Source: Azonexaceae bacterium (GTDB lineage Bacteria > Pseudomonadota > Gammaproteobacteria > Burkholderiales > Rhodocyclaceae). From it: a stretch of 64,000 nt of DNA. The first letter of the stretch is position 1, and every line of letters starts with the position of its first letter. Below, in pieces: positions 18,182 through 27,806 of this stretch. Position numbers and translations under genes: made by a program. The notes beneath the pieces were generated by a model. That model was not told the DNA's origin and made no database searches. It saw only the letters and a program-made list of their open reading frames with translations. The stretch is taken from positions 186,001 to 250,000 of the forward strand of contig SSSZ01000030.1 of the NCBI GenBank assembly GCA_009469675.1, read 5' to 3'.

Positions 18182-18899
18182 TGGTTCCGGAAGCCGCCGA
18201 TGCGGTGATCCGGGTGGTCGGCCTGGGCAAGTCCTACGAGACCGCCGCCGGCCTGTTTCCCGCCTTGAAGGGGGTCGATCTCACCATCCGGCGGGGGGAG
18301 TTCGTCGCCATCATGGGGCCTTCCGGCTCCGGCAAATCCACCTTCATGAACCTCCTGGGCTGCCTCGACACCCCCACCACCGGCGACTACTTCCTGGCCG
18401 GCCGCGAGGTCGCCCACATGGAACAGGACGACCTCGCCCGCCTGCGCAACCGCACCATCGGCTTCGTCTTCCAGGGCTTCAACCTGTTGCCGCGCATGAG
18501 CCTCGAAGACAACGTCGCGCTTCCCCTGGTCTACGGCGGCGTGGACAAGGACGAACGGCGCCAGGCGGCCCGCACCCAGCTGGCCAAGGTCGGCCTGGGC
18601 AATTACGCCGCCTCGCTGCCCAACCGCATTTCCGGCGGCCAGCAGCAGCGGGTAGCCATCGCCCGCGCCCTGGTCAACCAGCCCCAGCTGATCCTCGCCG
18701 ACGAGCCGACGGGCAACCTCGACAGCCACACCAGCGAAGAGATCATGGCCCTCTTCGAGGAATTGAACCGCGAAGGCATCACCATCGTCCTCGTCACCCA
18801 CGAGGCCGACATCGCCGCCCACGCCAAGCGCCAGGTGCGTTTCCGCGACGGCCAACTCGTCAGCGACCAGCCCACCGGCCGGCTGCCGGCGGAGGCGCC

Positions 18900-18906
<7 letters not shown>
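18181..18906 (+). CDS. MacB-type ABC transporter ATP-binding protein
   Basis: ATPase of 241 aa of the LolD/MacB group. Walker A GPSGSGKST, the signature [14 protein letters not shown], Walker B LILADEPTGNLDS and an H-loop THEA are all present. It is translationally coupled to the adaptor gene (TGATG) and overlaps the permease gene by 7 nt. Here the ATPase and permease are separate polypeptides, whereas E. coli MacB has them fused. Confidence 0.93.
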
Positions 18907-20120
<1,214 letters not shown>

Positions 20121-20130
20121 TTTGCCTTGA

Positions 20131-20146
20131 CTTGACCGAGGTCAAG
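20131..20146 (+). promoter_or_regulatory. FNR/DNR-type palindrome upstream of the hemerythrin gene
   Basis: CTTGACCGAGGTCAAG is a perfect 16-bp palindrome that fits TTGAC-N4-GTCAA, the half-site pattern of the FNR/DNR/NNR branch of CRP-family regulators. A -10 (TATAGT, 20166-20171) follows. The centre is near -40 relative to the predicted start, the class II activator position. This suggests control by oxygen or nitric oxide. Confidence 0.55.
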
Positions 20147-20181
20147 GGGGGCGGCGGGCGGTCCCTATAGTATCGCCCCCC

Positions 20182-20595
20182 ATGAAACGTTACCCCGAAC
20201 TTCTACCGCTTTCCCAGGCCCACTACCACGCCCTCAAGCTCGCCCTCGACACCAAGCGCGCCGTCGCCAGCGGCGACGCCGAGCGTATCGCCCTGGCCGC
20301 CGCGGCGGTGCGCCAGACCATGGCCCGCGAACTCGAACCCCATTTCCGCACCGAGGAAACCCTCCTTCTGCCCGCCATGAAGGAAGCCGGCTGCGCCGAA
20401 CTGGTGGCGCGCACCCTGGTCGAACACCGCCTGATGCGGGAAATGGCCGCATCCCTGGGGGAGCCGCAGGCCGGCATCCTGCAGGGTTTTGCCGACCTCC
20501 TCCAGGCCCACGTCCGCTTCGAGGAGCGGGAACTGTTCGAAGCCGCCCAGGTCTGCCTCGATCCCGCCACCCTCAAGGCCATCGCCGCAAATTGA
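20182..20595 (+). CDS. Hemerythrin-like (HHE) domain protein
   Basis: Di-iron four-helix protein of 137 aa. Candidate metal ligands occur in order: SQAHYHALKL, EPHFRTEETLLLPAM, VEHRLMREM and HVRFEERELF, the HHE cation-binding pattern. Such proteins bind oxygen or nitric oxide, or protect iron centres. It is soluble, without a signal peptide. The upstream palindrome and the closeness of the -10 to the ATG (10 nt), with no Shine-Dalgarno sequence, suggest FNR/DNR-type activation and a nearly leaderless mRNA. Confidence 0.88.
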   Translation: MKRYPELLPLSQAHYHALKLALDTKRAVASGDAERIALAAAAVRQTMARELEPHFRTEETLLLPAMKEAGCAELVARTLVEHRLMREMAASLGEPQAGILQGFADLLQAHVRFEERELFEAAQVCLDPATLKAIAAN

Positions 20596-20620
20596 GCGGG
20601 GCGGGGGGCTGCCCCCCAGG

Positions 20621-20718
20621 CCCATTCGCTTTCAAACCGGCCGGTTGTCGACGTCGCCTTGCCGTGCTGCAGCACGGTCTTCGGCTCATCTTCGCGTCTC
20701 GATTTGAACGCGAATGGG
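20621..20718. repeat. 98-bp element with 16-bp inverted ends between convergent genes
   Basis: CCCATTCGCTTTCAAA (20621-20636) and TTTGAACGCGAATGGG (20703-20718) match as inverted repeats at 15 of 16 positions. Between them lies a perfect palindrome CCGTGCTGCAGCACGG (20666 region). A GGGGGG/CCCCCC hairpin sits just to the left. It may be a MITE- or REP-like element, or a bidirectional terminator. No target-site duplication is evident. Confidence 0.5.
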
Positions 20719-20720
20719 TC

Positions 20721-21695
20721 TCAGGGGTTGAGGCACTCCCGCAGGGCCGGATCGCCCCGCCAGCCGCAGGGCGTCGCCGCCCCCGGCACGGGGTGCGGCG
20801 TGCCGTCGTCGTCGATGCGGGCGGCACGGGTTTCCCAGGCCACCACGCCGGCCCGGTCGAGGGTCAGGCGTAGCGCCCAGCCCTGGCGGGCGGCGGGCAG
20901 GTCGAAACCGTCGAAGACGAAGTTGCCCAGGCTGTAGACGATGGGCTTGTCGCGGTAGACTTCGACCCCCTGGGTGACGTGAGGGTGGCCCCCGACCACC
21001 AGGTCGGCCCCGGCGTCGATCATCAAGCGGGCCAGGCCGCGCTGGCGCTCGTCGGGCTGCGGCTCGCGCTCCCAGCCCCAGTGCATGAAGGGAATCACCA
21101 GGTCGGCGCCGGCCTCGCGGGCGGCGCGGATATCCGCCACCACCTGGTCGTCCTCGCTCCAGGCGACCCCCGGCCAGTCGGCCCCGGCCTCGAAGGCGCG
21201 GGGCTTGAACTCGTTGTAGGCGAGCACCGCGACGCGCAGGCCCTTTTTCTCGATCCACAGGGGCCGGTGGGCCTCGGCCAGGTTGCGCCCGCCGCCGAAG
21301 GCCGCGATGCCGGCTTTTTCCAGATGGCCCAGGGTTTCGAGGAAAGCCGCCCGGCCGTAGTCGCCGGAATGGTTGTTGGCCACCGCCAGGGCGTCGAAGC
21401 GGCCCTGCAGCACGGACACCACCCGTGGCGCCGCACGAAAGGCGATGAGTTTGCGTTCCATGGCCTCGCCGCCGGCGGCGATGGGGCATTCCAGGTTGCC
21501 GATGGCGTAGTCGGCCTCCTTGAGGAGCGGCGCGAAGGCTTCGAGTGGGTCGCCGCCGCCGGCGATGAGCCGGCCCGGCCCGTCGTCGAGCATGACGTCG
21601 CCGACGAAGACGAGGCGCAGGGTTTCTGCCCCGCCGGCCAGGGGCGCCAGCAGGAGGGCGAGGACCAGCCCGGCGGCGGCAATCCGCGGCGTCAT
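20721..21695 (-). CDS. CapA-family metallophosphatase-like protein, exported
   Basis: Protein of 324 aa with a signal peptide (IAAAGLVLALLLAPLAGGAE) and a PGA_cap (CapA) domain of the calcineurin-like phosphoesterase fold. Candidate metal ligands: FVGDVMLDD, GNLECP, ANNHSGDYG, FMHWGWE and GGHPHVTQGVEVY. Proteins of this family are linked to poly-gamma-glutamate or cell-surface polymer metabolism, but no capBC partners are present. I chose ATG 21695, which overlaps the stop of the upstream gene as ATGA. Confidence 0.88.
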   Translation of the reverse strand: MTPRIAAAGLVLALLLAPLAGGAETLRLVFVGDVMLDDGPGRLIAGGGDPLEAFAPLLKEADYAIGNLECPIAAGGEAMERKLIAFRAAPRVVSVLQGRFDALAVANNHSGDYGRAAFLETLGHLEKAGIAAFGGGRNLAEAHRPLWIEKKGLRVAVLAYNEFKPRAFEAGADWPGVAWSEDDQVVADIRAAREAGADLVIPFMHWGWEREPQPDERQRGLARLMIDAGADLVVGGHPHVTQGVEVYRDKPIVYSLGNFVFDGFDLPAARQGWALRLTLDRAGVVAWETRAARIDDDGTPHPVPGAATPCGWRGDPALRECLNP

Positions 21696-22099
21696 TGCCG
21701 GGCCTCGGGCGCCGGTTCCAGGGCGCACCAGTACTGCAATTCGCCATCCCGCACCGGTTCGTAGACAAAATTCAGGCCGGTGAAGCCGTGGGCCGCCCCG
21801 GGAGCGGCCGGCGGCGGGTAGGGATGGCTCGCCTGGTGGATGAGGGCGGGGCCGTCTTCCCGGTCGGCGTAGGTGTAGATCTTGACCGCCGCCAGGTCGG
21901 GGGGCGTCTGCCGCAGCACGACGCGGAAGAGAAAGTAGGAGCCGATGGCCGTCGTCCCCACGCCGTAGGGCGATGCCACGGGCGATGCGGCGATGGTCCG
22001 GGTCTCGCCGCCGTAGGTGACGCGGCAGGCCACGGCGGCGGCCGCCGGAGCCGCAGCGAGGGAAAAGACGAGGGCAAGGGCGAGGGGCAGGCGGTTCAT
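21692..22099 (-). CDS. Hypothetical exported protein
   Basis: Secreted protein of 135 aa that I do not recognise. The signal peptide is RLPLALALVFSLAAAPAAAA, followed by a small beta-rich domain with a Cys near each end (ACRVTYGG and QYWCALE), which could form a disulfide. ATG 22099 was chosen because the signal peptide starts there; longer frames upstream overlap unrelated sequence. It is coupled to the CapA-like gene (ATGA), so the two may act together in the periplasm. Confidence 0.65.
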   Translation of the reverse strand: MNRLPLALALVFSLAAAPAAAAVACRVTYGGETRTIAASPVASPYGVGTTAIGSYFLFRVVLRQTPPDLAAVKIYTYADREDGPALIHQASHPYPPPAAPGAAHGFTGLNFVYEPVRDGELQYWCALEPAPEARQ

Positions 22100-22139
22100 G
22101 GCCGGGGATTGTACGTCAGGGGAGGGCGCAAACGCCGCG

Positions 22140-22832
22140 TCACAGAACGCCAAACTGGCGCAGCCCGAGTTTTTCCGCCAACAGCGAGCGCAGCGCTTCG
22201 GCTTCGGGGTGGTCCGCCGCATACGGCCCGCTGCCGCTCGCCAGCGGGCCGAAGCGGGCGATTTCGATTTCGCCGTCGCGGCCGCTGAGATAGACCCCGA
22301 CCCCTTCGGCCTCGCCGATCATATGGGAAAGGACGATGCCGAATTCCCCCGTCTCCCGGTAGCGGGGTTCGCCGAACAGAAGCCGGCGGTGACGGTGATA
22401 GACCAAGCCGTGGTTGAGGTCCACCACCGTTTCGACGACGCGGCACAGGTGGCGGACCAGAAACCAGGCCATCAGCCCCGCCAACCCCACGGCGGCAACC
22501 GCCAAAGTCGCCAGCGGCAGGGTCGCGGCCAGGGTGAGGCCAGCGACCAGAACGGCCAATGTCGAACCCAGACCCGCCCACAGCCTTTGGCTGGTGGTGA
22601 AGCCGATATTGTCGAAACAGACAACCAGTCTTTCGCTGCCGTTTTCCCAGCGCTCAATCCGCCATGCCGGCGGTCGGCGTCCTTCTCCCGTCGCGACGAC
22701 TTGGCCCTTTGCCGGGTCGCTCGCCGCGGGGGGATTCTCGGCTTCGGTCGCGGTCTTCACAAAAAACACCAGGAAGGCCATAAAAACCAGGGGCGCGCCG
22801 CAGACTGCCAGGAGAAAGAGCAGGGAAACCAT
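22140..22832 (-). CDS. Hypothetical membrane protein
   Basis: Protein of 230 aa not recognised. It has one N-terminal membrane helix (residues 2-25), a cytoplasmic or periplasmic stretch, two close helices (about 88-125), and a C-terminal soluble part with VDLNHGLVYHRHRRLLFGEPRYRE-like motifs cut by charged loops. The architecture resembles bacterial PH-like membrane proteins, but this is only an impression. Repeat copy 1, which carries a promoter, points toward it from about 150 bp upstream. Confidence 0.6.
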   Translation of the reverse strand: MVSLLFLLAVCGAPLVFMAFLVFFVKTATEAENPPAASDPAKGQVVATGEGRRPPAWRIERWENGSERLVVCFDNIGFTTSQRLWAGLGSTLAVLVAGLTLAATLPLATLAVAAVGLAGLMAWFLVRHLCRVVETVVDLNHGLVYHRHRRLLFGEPRYRETGEFGIVLSHMIGEAEGVGVYLSGRDGEIEIARFGPLASGSGPYAADHPEAEALRSLLAEKLGLRQFGVL

Positions 22833-22936
22833 CGCCAGGGCCGGCGCTCAGCCGGAAAAGCGGGCTTTGGCCGGCGTCGCGCCCGTTCTACGGTGGGCGG
22901 CGGGGTGGTTGCGGCGGGTCATCTCGGCGGGGTAAC

Positions 22937-22987
22937 TCATTGATTTGCCAGCCGAGTCAGGCCGGCGAGGAAGTCGTCGATAGCCAT
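22937..22987 (-). pseudogene. 16-codon remnant of the start of an MmeI-like gene
   Basis: The frame reads MAIDDFLAGLTRLANQ then stop. Its first codons (MAIDDFLA) match the first eight of the type IIL enzyme at 26805 (MPIDDFLA) at DNA and protein level, and both sit at the same point of the dispersed repeat. It is therefore probably the broken 5' end of a second, lost copy. It could also act as a leader peptide for the downstream membrane protein. Confidence 0.45.
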
Positions 22988-23034
22988 GATGCCGGGATTT
23001 TACCCGCCGATTACCGGCCTGTCTTGGGCGGCGG
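22965..23034 (-). repeat. Dispersed promoter repeat, copy 1
   Basis: Minus-strand order: AAGACA (23020-23025), 17-bp spacer containing GCCGGTAATCGGC, TAAAAT (22997-23002), 9 nt, ATG (22987), then codons shared with the MmeI-like gene. It is nearly identical over about 70 bp to copy 2 at 26783-26853, and shares the core with copy 3. The spacer and -10 also form two short hairpins (GCCG/CGGC and CGGG/CCCG), so a REP-like origin is possible. Confidence 0.7.
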
Positions 23035-23040
23035 TCAAAC

Positions 23041-23271
23041 TCAGGATTCCAGCCAGAGACCGTCGACCCATTCGTCGAACTCGTCGAACAGCCACCATTC
23101 GCCGCCCCGGTCGGTGGCGCCGAAGTAGAAATGCCATTCCGCATTACAGCCCTTGAAAGTCCAGGCGTGGTAGCGGATTGCCTCCGGGACTCGAGGGTCG
23201 TCGAGTTCGAAACGTTGGCCGTCCCATCCAGGATCACCGTTGCAGACAGGCTTCTTGCGGTTGAAGAACAC
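23041..23271 (-). CDS. Small hypothetical protein rich in Trp and acidic residues
   Basis: Protein of 76 aa beginning MFFNRKKPVCNGDPGW and ending WVDGLWLES, with seven Trp and many Asp/Glu. I do not recognise a family. The start is GTG 23271 with a clear GGAGG nine bases upstream, which supports real translation. It lies just after (on the minus strand) the restriction-modification gene and just before repeat copy 1. Its small size, acidic surface and position fit an accessory or inhibitor protein of the neighbouring enzyme, but that is speculation. Confidence 0.55.
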   Translation of the reverse strand: MFFNRKKPVCNGDPGWDGQRFELDDPRVPEAIRYHAWTFKGCNAEWHFYFGATDRGGEWWLFDEFDEWVDGLWLES

Positions 23272-23415
23272 GGACTCTAGCCTCCGTCAGACTGTGACCC
23301 GGTCAGGGGTGAACGGCGCATGGCCGGTCGCCGGGCGGACGTGGTCGACGGGAAATGCCTTGCGCAGCCGTCGTTTGGGTGAACCGAAGGGAGGGCGGCA
23401 TAGCCGTGGCAGGGA

Positions 23416-26400
23416 TCAGCCCCGCCAGCCCCCGGGGATTTCCTGGGCGCGGCCCAGGGCGGCGAGCATGGCGAGGATTTCGGGAAGGCGTTTTTTCCAC
23501 GGGCCTTTGCCGGTGAAGCGGGCGGCGAGGTCGGCTTCGCTCTGGGGCGTGGCGGCCAGGGCGTCGGCCACGGCGCGGACCTGCTCGGGCAGGGTGGCGG
23601 GCCAGGGGAGGCGGGCGTGGGGGGCCTTGGCGGCCTTGGCGGCGGGGGCTTCGCCGAGGCCGGACCCGACATCCAGCTCGACGCGGCCGCCGGCGCCCTG
23701 GGGGTTCTGGAATTCCGGGCGCAGCCAGCGGACGGTGCCGGTGGCTTCTTCGCGGCGGCGCTCGGCGTTCAGCGCCACCAGGCGCTCCAGCAGGGCTTCC
23801 GTGTCGGTGGCGAGGTTGGCAGAATCCAGGTCGTTCCAGCCGTAAGCTTCCAGCACGGCGGCATCCAGTTCGTCGTGGATCTGCTGCAACACCGCTACCA
23901 GGCCCTGTTCGTGGATGGCCTTGTCCTTGGCGGTGAGCGGCTCGCCGGCCCGGAGCTTTGCCAGGACGTTGTACATCCCCGTGAGGGTGAGGTCCGGGTG
24001 GGCGGCCTGCTGGCGCTTCCTGTGGGCGTCGAGTTCCTCGCCCAGGGCGCGGATGCGGGCCTGCTGTTCGGGGGTGGCGGCGGGGAAGGGGAATTTCTCG
24101 AAGCAGGCGGTTTTGACGTAGACCGGGTCGTTGCCCACGCCAAGCCGGCTACCGGCAGCCAGCGCCCAGGCGCCGTGGAGACGGGAGGAAAGGACGCCGA
24201 GGGCGTAGGCGTCGGCCAGGGCGATGCACACCAGCTTGTTGTCCGGGGCGATGGCGGCGTCGAGGAACTGGAAGGTCCGGTGCTTGGCGGTCTCAACGGT
24301 GGCGATGTAGCGGGGGAGGCTGGCGAGTTGCTCTCGGAGCTTTTTGTTCGGTTCGCCGAAGACCCACCAGTTCTCCCGCCTGGATTCTCGTTTGTTCTGA
24401 TCTCGCTCAGGTTTTACCCGCTCCAGCACCCACTGATAAGCAGCCGGATAGCGAGAGCGCGCTTCCTCTGTACTGAGGCCGTAAAGATCGATGACGAAAA
24501 CGCCGCGCGGTTTGTCGGTAAGATCACGACCATTGCGGTACGGGTGAATGCGTTCGCAGGGTTGTAGCTTCGCTAAATTTTCCGGCGGAACGATAAAGCC
24601 GGCTCCGAACAGGCAAAAGCCACGGTTGGCCAAGTCCTCGTTCGCCTGCAGCGTGTCTGCCGCCACCACTTCGGCGCCGACGGTGAGGTCGGCATGGATG
24701 CGCCCGGTCTTGTCGGCGAAAGCGACGTGCACCGCGTCGCCCTCGGCCCCGCCTTCCTCGACCACGGTCTGCAGGCGGCCGGGGGCCAGGGCGACGGCGC
24801 CGACGGTCATGGCGATGCGCACGGCGGCGCCGTCGGCGGCATCGACCCAGGCGTGGTCGGGGATGGCGTAGGCCAGGGCCAGGGGCGGCTCGCCGGCCAG
24901 GTGTTGTTCGAGGACGCGGCGGTTGAAGGTCTGCTTCAGGCTGTTGGTGGTGATGAAGCCGAAGCGCTTGATCTTGGCGGAACGGGCGAGGCCGGCGGCG
25001 TGGTGCCACCAGAACATGACGAAATCGGCGGATTCGGGCACCGCCGGCCAGGCGGCGCGCAGGGCCTCGGTGTAGCCGTCGCCCAGGGCGGCGCGCATGG
25101 TGCTGGCGCCGATGAAGGGGGGGTTGCCGATGACGTAGTCGGCTTCGGGCCATTCGGCCGGGCGGGGGTTGGCGTAGCGTTCCCGGGGTACTTGGGCGGT
25201 TTCGTCGGGCACCGGCTCGCCGGTGACCGGGTGGGGCTTGGTGGTCTTGCCGTCCCAGCGGGTCAGCGGCACGCCGCGCTCGTCGACGGCGAAGCTGACG
25301 CCGTCGTGGGCGAGGACGGCGTCGCGGCATTGAATATTGCGGAAGTCCTTGAGAATGGGGCTGGGGGGCAGGCCGCTGCCGCGGGTGCGGAAGTGCCATT
25401 GCAGGTAGCCGATCCACAACACCATTTCGGCGATGGCGGCGGCCCGGGGGTTGATCTCCAGGCCCAGGAACTGGTGGGGGTCCACGGTGAGGCCTTCGCC
25501 TTCGAGGCGCTGCTGGGTGTCGCCGAAGGTGGCCAGCGAATCCAGCACTTCGCCTTCGAGGCGCTTCAAGTGTTCCAGGGTGACGTAGAGGAAGTTGCCG
25601 GAGCCGCAGGCCGGGTCCAGGACGCGGACGGCGCACAGGCGGTGGTGGTAGCCCCGCACCAGTTGGGCGGCGTCCTTCAACTTGCCTTCGTGGGCGAGGA
25701 GCAGGGCGGCGGTCTGGGTATCCAGCCATTCGGCCCGCAGGGGTTCGATGACGGTGGGCAGGACGAGGCGTTCGACGTAGGCGCGGGGGGTGTAGTGGGC
25801 GCCCAGGCTGTGGCGCTCGGCGGGGTCGAGGGCGCGTTCCAGGAGGGTGCCGAAGATGGCGGGTTCGACTTCGCTCCAGTCGGCGCTGGCGGCTTCGAGC
25901 AGGAGGGCGATCTGGTCGCGGTCCAGGGGCAGGACATATTCCCCCAAACCGGCGGACTGCTTGAAGAGCTTGCCGTTGAAGCGGGGTAGCTGGGCGCGGA
26001 TGGCGACGGAGAAGTCGCCGGTATCCATGGCTTTCCACAGTTCGGCGACGAGGGGGACGAACTGGGCCGGGGCCTGTTGCAGGCTTTTCAACAGGTCGGT
26101 GAAGGCGCCCTTGGGGAGCAGCCCCACGTCTTCCGCGAACATGGAAAAAAGGCAGCGGGAGAGGAAGGCGGCGACGGTTTCCGGATTGTGGCGGCCTTCC
26201 AGGGATTGGGCGACGCGGGCCAGCCGGGTGGCGATCTCCCGGGTGGCGCGGGCGGTGCGGCGGGTGGGGTCAAGGGAAAGCGGGTCTTCCCAGACGGCCT
26301 TGAGGCGGGTGCGGATTTCCGGGTCGGCGAGGGCGTCGAGGCGGATGCGGTGGCTGCGGGGGTCCGGGAAAGGGGTGTAGGTGGCGCCGGTGCGGGAAAA

Positions 26401-26805
26401 CTCGGCATAGACCTCGATGACGTTGCCGACATCGACCACCAGCAGAAAGGGCGGCCGGCCTTCATCGGCGGGCAGCGCCCGGGCGTAGCTTTCGGCCTGG
26501 CCCCGGGCGCGCAGCAGGGCATCGTCAAAACCCTTGCCGGCGGCACCGGCCCGGATTTTCTTGGCCTCCAGGACGAAGGCGCCGCGCCGGTAGCAGTCGA
26601 TGAAGCCGGCGGAAGCCGAGCCGTCGCCGTGGCGGAAGGTGACGCGGCGCTCGAAGACGTAGGCGTTGTCGCGGGTGTCGTCGCTGGCCGGGTCGGGAGC
26701 GCCGACGCCGAGCAGGGCGCAGAGATCGGCGACGAAAAGCTGGTAATTGGCGCGTTCGGAGCCGCCGGCGTTACGCCAGCGGGCGAGGAAGTCGTCGATA
26801 GGCAT
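23416..26805 (-). CDS. MmeI-like (type IIL) restriction-modification enzyme
   Basis: Single-chain DNA methyltransferase/endonuclease of 1129 aa. The N-terminal part has a PD-(D/E)xK-like site (D70 ... E80-A-K82 in [16 protein letters not shown]). A helical spacer leads to the N6-adenine methyltransferase with motif [10 protein letters not shown] (397-405) and motif IV NPPF (561-564). A target recognition domain (about 760-930) and a C-terminal helical bundle follow. This is the layout of MmeI, in which one strand is methylated and cutting occurs about 20 bases away. No separate R or S gene is present. The start at 26805 lies inside promoter repeat copy 2, 9 nt after its -10. Catalytic residues look intact, so it is probably active. 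Confidence 0.88.
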   Translation of the reverse strand: MPIDDFLARWRNAGGSERANYQLFVADLCALLGVGAPDPASDDTRDNAYVFERRVTFRHGDGSASAGFIDCYRRGAFVLEAKKIRAGAAGKGFDDALLRARGQAESYARALPADEGRPPFLLVVDVGNVIEVYAEFSRTGATYTPFPDPRSHRIRLDALADPEIRTRLKAVWEDPLSLDPTRRTARATREIATRLARVAQSLEGRHNPETVAAFLSRCLFSMFAEDVGLLPKGAFTDLLKSLQQAPAQFVPLVAELWKAMDTGDFSVAIRAQLPRFNGKLFKQSAGLGEYVLPLDRDQIALLLEAASADWSEVEPAIFGTLLERALDPAERHSLGAHYTPRAYVERLVLPTVIEPLRAEWLDTQTAALLLAHEGKLKDAAQLVRGYHHRLCAVRVLDPACGSGNFLYVTLEHLKRLEGEVLDSLATFGDTQQRLEGEGLTVDPHQFLGLEINPRAAAIAEMVLWIGYLQWHFRTRGSGLPPSPILKDFRNIQCRDAVLAHDGVSFAVDERGVPLTRWDGKTTKPHPVTGEPVPDETAQVPRERYANPRPAEWPEADYVIGNPPFIGASTMRAALGDGYTEALRAAWPAVPESADFVMFWWHHAAGLARSAKIKRFGFITTNSLKQTFNRRVLEQHLAGEPPLALAYAIPDHAWVDAADGAAVRIAMTVGAVALAPGRLQTVVEEGGAEGDAVHVAFADKTGRIHADLTVGAEVVAADTLQANEDLANRGFCLFGAGFIVPPENLAKLQPCERIHPYRNGRDLTDKPRGVFVIDLYGLSTEEARSRYPAAYQWVLERVKPERDQNKRESRRENWWVFGEPNKKLREQLASLPRYIATVETAKHRTFQFLDAAIAPDNKLVCIALADAYALGVLSSRLHGAWALAAGSRLGVGNDPVYVKTACFEKFPFPAATPEQQARIRALGEELDAHRKRQQAAHPDLTLTGMYNVLAKLRAGEPLTAKDKAIHEQGLVAVLQQIHDELDAAVLEAYGWNDLDSANLATDTEALLERLVALNAERRREEATGTVRWLRPEFQNPQGAGGRVELDVGSGLGEAPAAKAAKAPHARLPWPATLPEQVRAVADALAATPQSEADLAARFTGKGPWKKRLPEILAMLAALGRAQEIPGGWRG

Positions 26806-26853
26806 GATGCCGGGATTTTACCCGCCGATTACCGGCCTGTCTTGGGGGCGGCG
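26783..26853 (-). repeat. Dispersed promoter repeat, copy 2 (drives the MmeI-like gene)
   Basis: Minus-strand AAGACA (26838-26843), 17-bp spacer, TAAAAT (26815-26820), 9 nt, then the ATG of the restriction-modification gene at 26805. The repeat continues through the first eight codons. With TSS about 7 nt after the -10, the mRNA would have almost no leader and no Shine-Dalgarno sequence. Confidence 0.75.
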
Positions 26854-26910
26854 GTTCGGCGCGTACCGGTGGGGGAAAGACTTTGCGAGGGAGGCGCCGA
26901 ACCGGCGCTT

Positions 26911-27293
26911 TCAGCCACGGGGAAAATTGGCCTCGATGGCAGCGACAAAGGCTTCGGCTTGACCTACGGCCCAGGCCACCGTCTCCCGATCTGCCGGTTC
27001 GCCCTTGTAGTCCGCCACCAGCCGGATTTCTTCCACCTTGTTGAGGGCACGGCCGAGTTCCAGACTCACTTTGCCTGCCTTGACAAGATGGAGGCTGAAG
27101 GCGGTAATCAGCCCGGAATGGGTGCGGATCGTTTCGGGTTCGGCGGCGCCGGAAACAATGAGGGCCGACCGGGCTGCGTCGACCATGGCGTTAAGGCTCG
27201 GTTCGATGCGCCATCGGCGTCGCCGGCGGCAAACAGTAGTCCGGCGGAGGCTGCAGCGGGCCGGGCTTTCGCCATCAACTCGCCGGGAGTCAC
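26911..27293 (-). pseudogene. HEPN-domain toxin gene, frameshifted
   Basis: The protein splits over two frames. The start GTG 27293 (MTPGELMAKARPAAASAGLLFAAGDADGASNRA as separate short blocks) reads to about 27195, then the frame is lost. A second frame continues with NAMVDAARSALIVSGAAEPETIRTHSG to the stop at 26911. HEPN relatives have NRAYxAMxDAAR here; the DNA reads GCC-TTAAC-GCC-ATG, which lacks one base for TAT-AAC. GTG overlaps the stop of the MNT gene (GTGA). If the base loss is real, the RNase toxin would be truncated to about 60 aa. Confidence 0.7.
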
Positions 27294-27634
27294 AGGCGAA
27301 CGCCTTCGTGCTTGATGTTATGGAGCAGGCGGGGGTTGGAATAGCGCTCCGGGTGTGCCCATTCGTCTTCCCAGATGGGAAAGGCCTGCACCCGGATGCC
27401 CGTTTCCAGAAGTACGTCGTAGGCCATGTCGGCCAACTCGAGCTTGGTCGGGAGGAACTTTCCGGTCTGGCCCCGCAGCAGGACCGCAACGTCGGCATCG
27501 CTTTCGGGGTGAAAGTTCCGGCGGGCGCGGCTGCCGAAAAGAATCGCCCCGGCCAGGTCGAAACGCCGCAGCACCCGGGTCAGAAAGGCGCGGGCGGCCT
27601 GGTCGGTGGCAGGGTCGATCTTGGGGACGGTCAT
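27290..27634 (-). CDS. MNT-domain nucleotidyltransferase antitoxin
   Basis: Minimal nucleotidyltransferase of 114 aa from MTVPKIDPATDQ. The active site is GSRARRNFHPESDADVAVLL (GS..R..(x)n..SDxDxxV). MNT proteins of MNT/HEPN pairs AMPylate and neutralise the HEPN RNase. An upstream in-frame start at 27661 adds 9 residues; ATG 27634 is preceded by AAGG and fits family length. It precedes the frameshifted HEPN gene with GTGA coupling. Promoter repeat copy 3 lies about 110 bp upstream. Confidence 0.85.
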   Translation of the reverse strand: MTVPKIDPATDQAARAFLTRVLRRFDLAGAILFGSRARRNFHPESDADVAVLLRGQTGKFLPTKLELADMAYDVLLETGIRVQAFPIWEDEWAHPERYSNPRLLHNIKHEGVRL

Positions 27635-27726
27635 GGTACAAACCTTATCACAGTTCGCCAACCGGGTTAGGCGCCGACCGTTCCGGTGGCGCGGAGAAAA
27701 GCGGCGGGTTGGGGAAGAGGGTCGGC

Positions 27727-27785
27727 GATGGCCGCGATGCCGGGATTTTCCCCGCCGATTACCGGCCTGTCTTGGGCGGCGGGGG
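27727..27785 (-). repeat. Dispersed promoter repeat, copy 3 (upstream of MNT/HEPN)
   Basis: Minus-strand AAGACA (27768-27773), 17-bp spacer identical to the other copies, then GAAAAT (27745-27750), so one base of the -10 differs. The ATG of copies 1 and 2 is replaced by GCG, and the coding part has diverged. It lies between bpt and the MNT gene and points at MNT. Confidence 0.65.
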
Positions 27786-27806
27786 CGTTCTTGGCGACGG
27801 GGCGGG

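Noticed and set aside
23272-23415. Short ORF MPPSLRFTQTTAAQGISR in the gap after the MmeI-like gene
   Set aside because: No ribosome site and no recognisable family; the sequence may be a dispersed repeat but I cannot show that from one copy.
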